A stretch of 64,000 nucleotides of DNA from Sphingomonas suaedae (lineage in GTDB: Bacteria; Pseudomonadota; Alphaproteobacteria; Sphingomonadales; Sphingomonadaceae): contig NZ_CP042239.1 in assembly GCF_007833215.1 (NCBI RefSeq), positions 868,001 to 932,000 on the forward strand, read 5' to 3'. Each line of letters starts with the position of its first letter. Position 1 is the first letter of the stretch. Positions 61,154 through 64,000 of this stretch are shown here, piece by piece. The notes under the pieces are model-generated. The model did no database searches, was not told the origin of the DNA, and saw only the letters and a program-made list of their open reading frames with translations. Position numbers and translations under genes: made by a program.

Positions 61154-62539
61154 GTGTCGGTTGAGGTTGTGGTTGCGCTGATCGTGGCGCTGGTGGTGGG
61201 GGCGTTGCTGGGCTGGTTCTTCGGCAGCCGCTCAGTTGCCGCGTTACGCGCCGAGCGCGACCGGCGCGAAGCGGAGTTCAAGGCGGCGATCACGGACCTT
61301 GCCGCTGCGGAAGAGCGCGCGAAGGAGTTGCCCGAGCTGCGCGAACAGATCGATGCGATCCGCGATGAGCGCGACATCGCCCGGCTCCAGCTGACCGAAT
61401 TGCGCGCCAAGGCGGAAGGATTCGAGGAGCGGCTCGCCGAGTTCAAGGCGGCGCGTGAAACGATGGCGGGCCAGTTCCGCGAGCTTGCCGGGGCGATGCT
61501 CACCGAGACGCAGGAGGCGTTCCTCAAGCGTGCCGAGGACCGGTTCAAGGAATCGGAGAGCGTCGCGGGACAGAATCTCAGGGCCTTGCTCCAGCCCGTC
61601 AGCGAGAGGCTCCAGCGCTACGAGGAAGGCGTCGCCAAGGTCGAAGCCGAACGCCGCGATGCGTTCGGCGAGCTCAAGGGGCAGATCGAGCAGATGCGCA
61701 TCGGGCAGGAGCGGGTGAGCCAGGAGGCCGCCAAGCTGGTCAACTCGCTGCGCAATGCCCCCAAGTCGCGTGGGCGCTGGGGCGAGCAGCAGTTGCGCAA
61801 CGTGCTCGAAACCTGTGGCCTGTCCGAACATACCGATTTCAACCTCGAGGTGAACGTCGCTGGGGAGGATGGCGGGCGGTTGCGCCCCGATGCAATCGTG
61901 CGGGTGCCGGGGGGCAAGTCGCTGGTGATCGACGCCAAGGTTTCGCTCAACGCCTATCAGGATGCGTTCGGGGCTGTGGATGAGAGCGAGCGCCATATCG
62001 GCCTTGCCGCGCACGCAGCATCGATGAAGACTCATATCAACGCGCTGGGCAACAAGGCGTATTGGAACCAGTTTGACGATGCACCCGACTATGTGATCAT
62101 GTTCGTCCCCGGCGAGCATTTCCTGTCAGCTGCGCTGGAACATGACTCGGCCCTTTGGGATTTCGCGTTCGAGAAGCGCGTGCTGCTGGCAACCCCGACC
62201 AATTTGATCGCAATCGCACGGACGGTGGCGGCGGTGTGGCGGCAGGAGATGCTGGCCAAGGATGCGCGTGAGATCGGTGCGCTGGGGAAAGAACTCTATG
62301 ACCGGCTGGCCAAGGCGCTGGGCGACCTGCGTACTGTCGGCAGCGGACTCAACACGGCGGTCAAGAATTTCAACGCCTTCGCCAGCTCGCTCGAAAGCCG
62401 CGCGCTTGTGTCGGCGCGCAAGCTCAGAGACTACAACATCGAGACGGGCGCGCGCGAGATTGAGAGCGTGCCGCCGGTCGAGCTGCTCGCCAGCCACGCC
62501 ACCGTGCCCGAGGAGGAAGCGGCGAAGGCGACGGAGTGA
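61154..62539 (+). CDS. rmuC: DNA recombination protein RmuC
   Basis: 461 residues. N-terminal TM helix (VVVALIVALVVGALLGWFFG), a long coiled coil (about 30-190), then the RmuC nuclease-like domain: SRGRWGEQQLRNVLETCGL, PDAIVRVPGGKSLVIDAKVSL, MFVPGEHFLSAALEHD and LLATPTNLIAIARTVA. Limits recombination between inverted repeats. Start GTG 61154. Confidence 0.95.
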   Translation: MSVEVVVALIVALVVGALLGWFFGSRSVAALRAERDRREAEFKAAITDLAAAEERAKELPELREQIDAIRDERDIARLQLTELRAKAEGFEERLAEFKAARETMAGQFRELAGAMLTETQEAFLKRAEDRFKESESVAGQNLRALLQPVSERLQRYEEGVAKVEAERRDAFGELKGQIEQMRIGQERVSQEAAKLVNSLRNAPKSRGRWGEQQLRNVLETCGLSEHTDFNLEVNVAGEDGGRLRPDAIVRVPGGKSLVIDAKVSLNAYQDAFGAVDESERHIGLAAHAASMKTHINALGNKAYWNQFDDAPDYVIMFVPGEHFLSAALEHDSALWDFAFEKRVLLATPTNLIAIARTVAAVWRQEMLAKDAREIGALGKELYDRLAKALGDLRTVGSGLNTAVKNFNAFASSLESRALVSARKLRDYNIETGAREIESVPPVELLASHATVPEEEAAKATE

Positions 62540-62616
62540 CGGTGCGCGCCTGACAGCCTGCGTAGATTCCCCGATAGGCCAGTCTTCCGGCGCTCCCTAG
62601 GCTCCTTTTCAGTTAG

Positions 62617-62706
62617 GCGGCACCGGCCCGCTCCCCCACCGGCCCGCTCCTCCACGTCAGGGTATCTTCGACGGGTGGTCGGGTGCGGAGCGGGCCGGGG
62701 CCGATT
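62617..62706. repeat. Palindromic repeat family A, copy 3
   Basis: GCACCGGCCCGCTC on the left and GAGCGGGCCGGGGC on the right of an imperfect inverted repeat. The left arm carries an internal duplication of CCGGCCCGCTCC. Between rmuC and the flavodoxin-fold gene. Confidence 0.8.
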
Positions 62707-62758
62707 CAGCAAAGCTGAAAACGAGTCCAGCCTTCGTCCACCGCATGAGGAGCCAGCG

Positions 62759-63424
62759 ATGACCCAACCGCGCGACCCCGGCACGATCCGGCATCTGGTG
62801 GTGGTGGGTCATCCCCGGATCGACAGCTTCAACCACGCCATCGCGCGCGCCTATCGCGAAGAGGTGGAGGCGCAGCACCAGCAGGTCGAGATCGACGATC
62901 TCTACGCGCGCAACTTCGATCCGCTGCTGCGCCGCGACGAGCTTCCCGTGCCGGGATTCAAGCCGCGCCCGGATGTCGCGGGATCGCTCGCCCAGATCGA
63001 GGGGGCGGACATGATCGTGCTGATCTACCCGATCTGGTTCGGGATGCCGCCCGCGATCATCAAGGGCTATGTCGACCGCGTGCTCGGTGCCGATTACTCG
63101 CCCGAGGAATTGAAGGCGGACCTTCCGAACCCCGTCTTGCGCGGAAAGCGGCTCACCATCTTCTCGACCTCCGCCGCGACCCGACCCTGGCTCGAAGAGC
63201 GCGGGCAATGGCTGGCGCTCAAACAGGCATTCGATACCTATCTGACCGACGCATTCGGTCTGCGCGATTGTCACCACGTCCATTTCGACGCGATCGTACC
63301 GGGGCTCGACGCGCGCTTTGTCGCCGAGCATCTCGAGGTCGTCCGTCAGACCGCGCGGGAGCGGGCAACCGTCGTCCGCTATGGCGATTTGCCGCCCCGC
63401 CTGCTGCGCCGACCCGATTTCTAG
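62759..63424 (+). CDS. NAD(P)H dehydrogenase (quinone), flavodoxin fold
   Basis: 221 residues. Same family as 51916: HLVVVGHPRIDSFNHAIARA, LIYPIWFGMPPAIIKGYVDRV, and FSTSAATRPWLEERG. Reduces quinones with two electrons from NAD(P)H (family inference). GAGGAG site upstream of ATG 62759. Flanked on both sides by family A repeats. Confidence 0.92.
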   Translation: MTQPRDPGTIRHLVVVGHPRIDSFNHAIARAYREEVEAQHQQVEIDDLYARNFDPLLRRDELPVPGFKPRPDVAGSLAQIEGADMIVLIYPIWFGMPPAIIKGYVDRVLGADYSPEELKADLPNPVLRGKRLTIFSTSAATRPWLEERGQWLALKQAFDTYLTDAFGLRDCHHVHFDAIVPGLDARFVAEHLEVVRQTARERATVVRYGDLPPRLLRRPDF

Positions 63425-63442
63425 GGCCGTTTTCAAGTAGAC

Positions 63443-63520
63443 AGCACCCGCCCGCTCCCCCACCGGCCACCCACAAGGTATCTTCAATGGGGGGCCGGGT
63501 GGGGGAGCGGGCCGGTGTCG
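63443..63520. repeat. Palindromic repeat family A, copy 4
   Basis: CACCCGCCCGCTCCCCCACC on the left pairs imperfectly with GGTGGGGGAGCGGGCCGGTG on the right, with an AAGGTATCTTCAATGGG middle. Follows the quinone-reductase-like gene. Confidence 0.8.
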
Positions 63521-63666
63521 ATTCAGCGAAGCCGAGAGTCACTATAAACCAACATCTGAGGGCGACGGTGCGCCTCTGCGTCGCGTCTTTCGGCGCCGAG
63601 TCGCATCGCCCTTGCCCCGGGCACCGTCCTTGCTATAGACGCGCCCGACTTGCGGTGTCCCTGAAT

Positions 63667-63751
63667 GCGGGCGTGGCGGAATTGGTAGACGCGCTGGTTT
63701 TAGGTACCAGTATCGAAAGATGTGGGGGTTCGAGTCCCTTCGCCCGCACCA
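63667..63751 (+). tRNA. tRNA-Leu (anticodon UAG)
   Basis: 85 nt. Acceptor arms GCGGGCG / CGCCCGC, D arm with TTGGTAGAC, anticodon stem CTGGT/ACCAG with loop TTTAGGT (anticodon TAG), a long variable arm as expected of class II tRNA-Leu, T arm GGGTTCGAGTCCC, and encoded CCA. Confidence 0.97.
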
Positions 63752-63818
63752 ATCCCGCCCGGCGCGATGGCGATGCCGCCAACTTGATTCCACTTCCAGA
63801 GCAGGAAGCCTGATTGAA

Positions 63819-64000
63819 ATGCAGACTGTCGAGACGTTGAACGAGGGCCTGAAGCGCGCCTACACCCTGAAGATCACCGCCAAGGATATCGATTCGCGAG
63901 TCGATGCCGAGGTGAAGCGCGTCGCCCCGCAGATCCGTATGCCCGGCTTTCGCCCGGGCAAGGTTCCGGCGAATCTGGTCCGCAAGATGCACGGCGAGGC
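63819..64000 (+). CDS. tig: Trigger factor, 5' part (continues beyond window)
   Basis: The first 60 residues of trigger factor, the ribosome-bound chaperone: MQTVETLNEGLKRAYTLKIT, VDAEVKRVAPQIRMPGFRPG then KVPANLVRKMHG. GFRPGKVP is the ribosome-binding signature. GGAAG site before the ATG. clpP and clpX usually follow, outside the window. Confidence 0.95.
   Translation, partial: MQTVETLNEGLKRAYTLKITAKDIDSRVDAEVKRVAPQIRMPGFRPGKVPANLVRKMHGE

Overview
The window is a high-GC chromosomal segment from an alphaproteobacterium, most likely a sphingomonad (Sphingomonadales). The evidence is the gene content: a TonB-dependent receptor, a fused 2-oxoacid:acceptor oxidoreductase KorAB, an RcdA/DUF1465 cell-cycle protein, a ThiS-ThiG fusion, a DksA with a degenerate zinc finger, paired DUF465 proteins and a PEP-CTERM-like surface protein. 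GC-rich third codon positions and many ATGA/GTGA-type start-stop overlaps run throughout. No rRNA, phage, integrase, transposase or CRISPR array is visible. Most of the window is core genome, with a few accessory modules.

Layout. 1-8 kb: the 3' end of a TonB receptor gene, then lolC-lolD, a secreted small protein and glutathione peroxidase in one compact operon, then korA-korB and a Gly/Pro-rich secreted protein. 8.6-12.5 kb: photolyase, cyclopropane-fatty-acid synthase and a serine-hydrolase lipoprotein. 12.5-18.5 kb: a large two-TM coiled-coil protein, divergent from a degenerate Hpt protein, then two DUF1801 genes, a CoxE-like VWA protein and a CHAP amidase. 18.7-21.7 kb: guaA, a lipoprotein, an ArsC/Spx-family protein and a 4-TM protein. 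21.7-24 kb: an XRE regulator with two paralogous membrane proteins, divergent from panB. 23.9-27.5 kb: a YfgM-like protein, bamB, der and a TusA-like protein. 27.7-29 kb: an intact Hpt protein, then bfr and bfd with a Fur-type box upstream of bfd. 29-36.5 kb: a secreted protein, DUF418, DUF3052, purL, a phospholipase-D-type enzyme, a PAS protein and arsC. 36.6-40.2 kb: aroQ-accB-accC, divergent from thiSG. 40.2-47.2 kb: a membrane-anchored protein with a methyltransferase, CsbD, a RodZ-type HTH protein, a ThDP enzyme, an M17 aminopeptidase, a VapBC-type toxin-antitoxin pair and an HTH plus M14-like peptidase operon. 47.9-56.8 kb: rimO, a TPR protein, an alpha/beta hydrolase, a flavodoxin-fold protein, a potassium channel, an NlpD-like LytM protein, surE and serS. 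56.9-64 kb: a host-attachment-family protein, the Ser/Gly-rich PEP-CTERM protein, dksA, a PilZ protein, two DUF465 proteins, rcdA, rmuC, a quinone-reductase-like protein, tRNA-Leu(UAG) and the start of tig.

Functional links. Several genes serve the envelope: LolCD exports lipoproteins, BamB inserts outer-membrane proteins, YfgM acts in periplasmic secretion, and the NlpD-like protein would control septal amidases. Others form metabolic or regulatory blocks: bfd-bfr for iron storage, aroQ-accBC and panB for precursor synthesis, and PilZ, RcdA and two Hpt-like proteins for second-messenger and cell-cycle signalling. At least three families of long palindromic intergenic repeats are scattered through the window; one family has four copies. 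No wholly new multi-gene defence or biosynthetic system is evident. The strongest novelty candidates are the XRE/M14-like peptidase operon with its 19-bp operator palindrome, the XRE/paired-membrane-protein module, the Ser/Gly-rich sorted surface protein, a structured intergenic RNA candidate upstream of the DUF3052 gene, and the His-rich insertion in SerRS.
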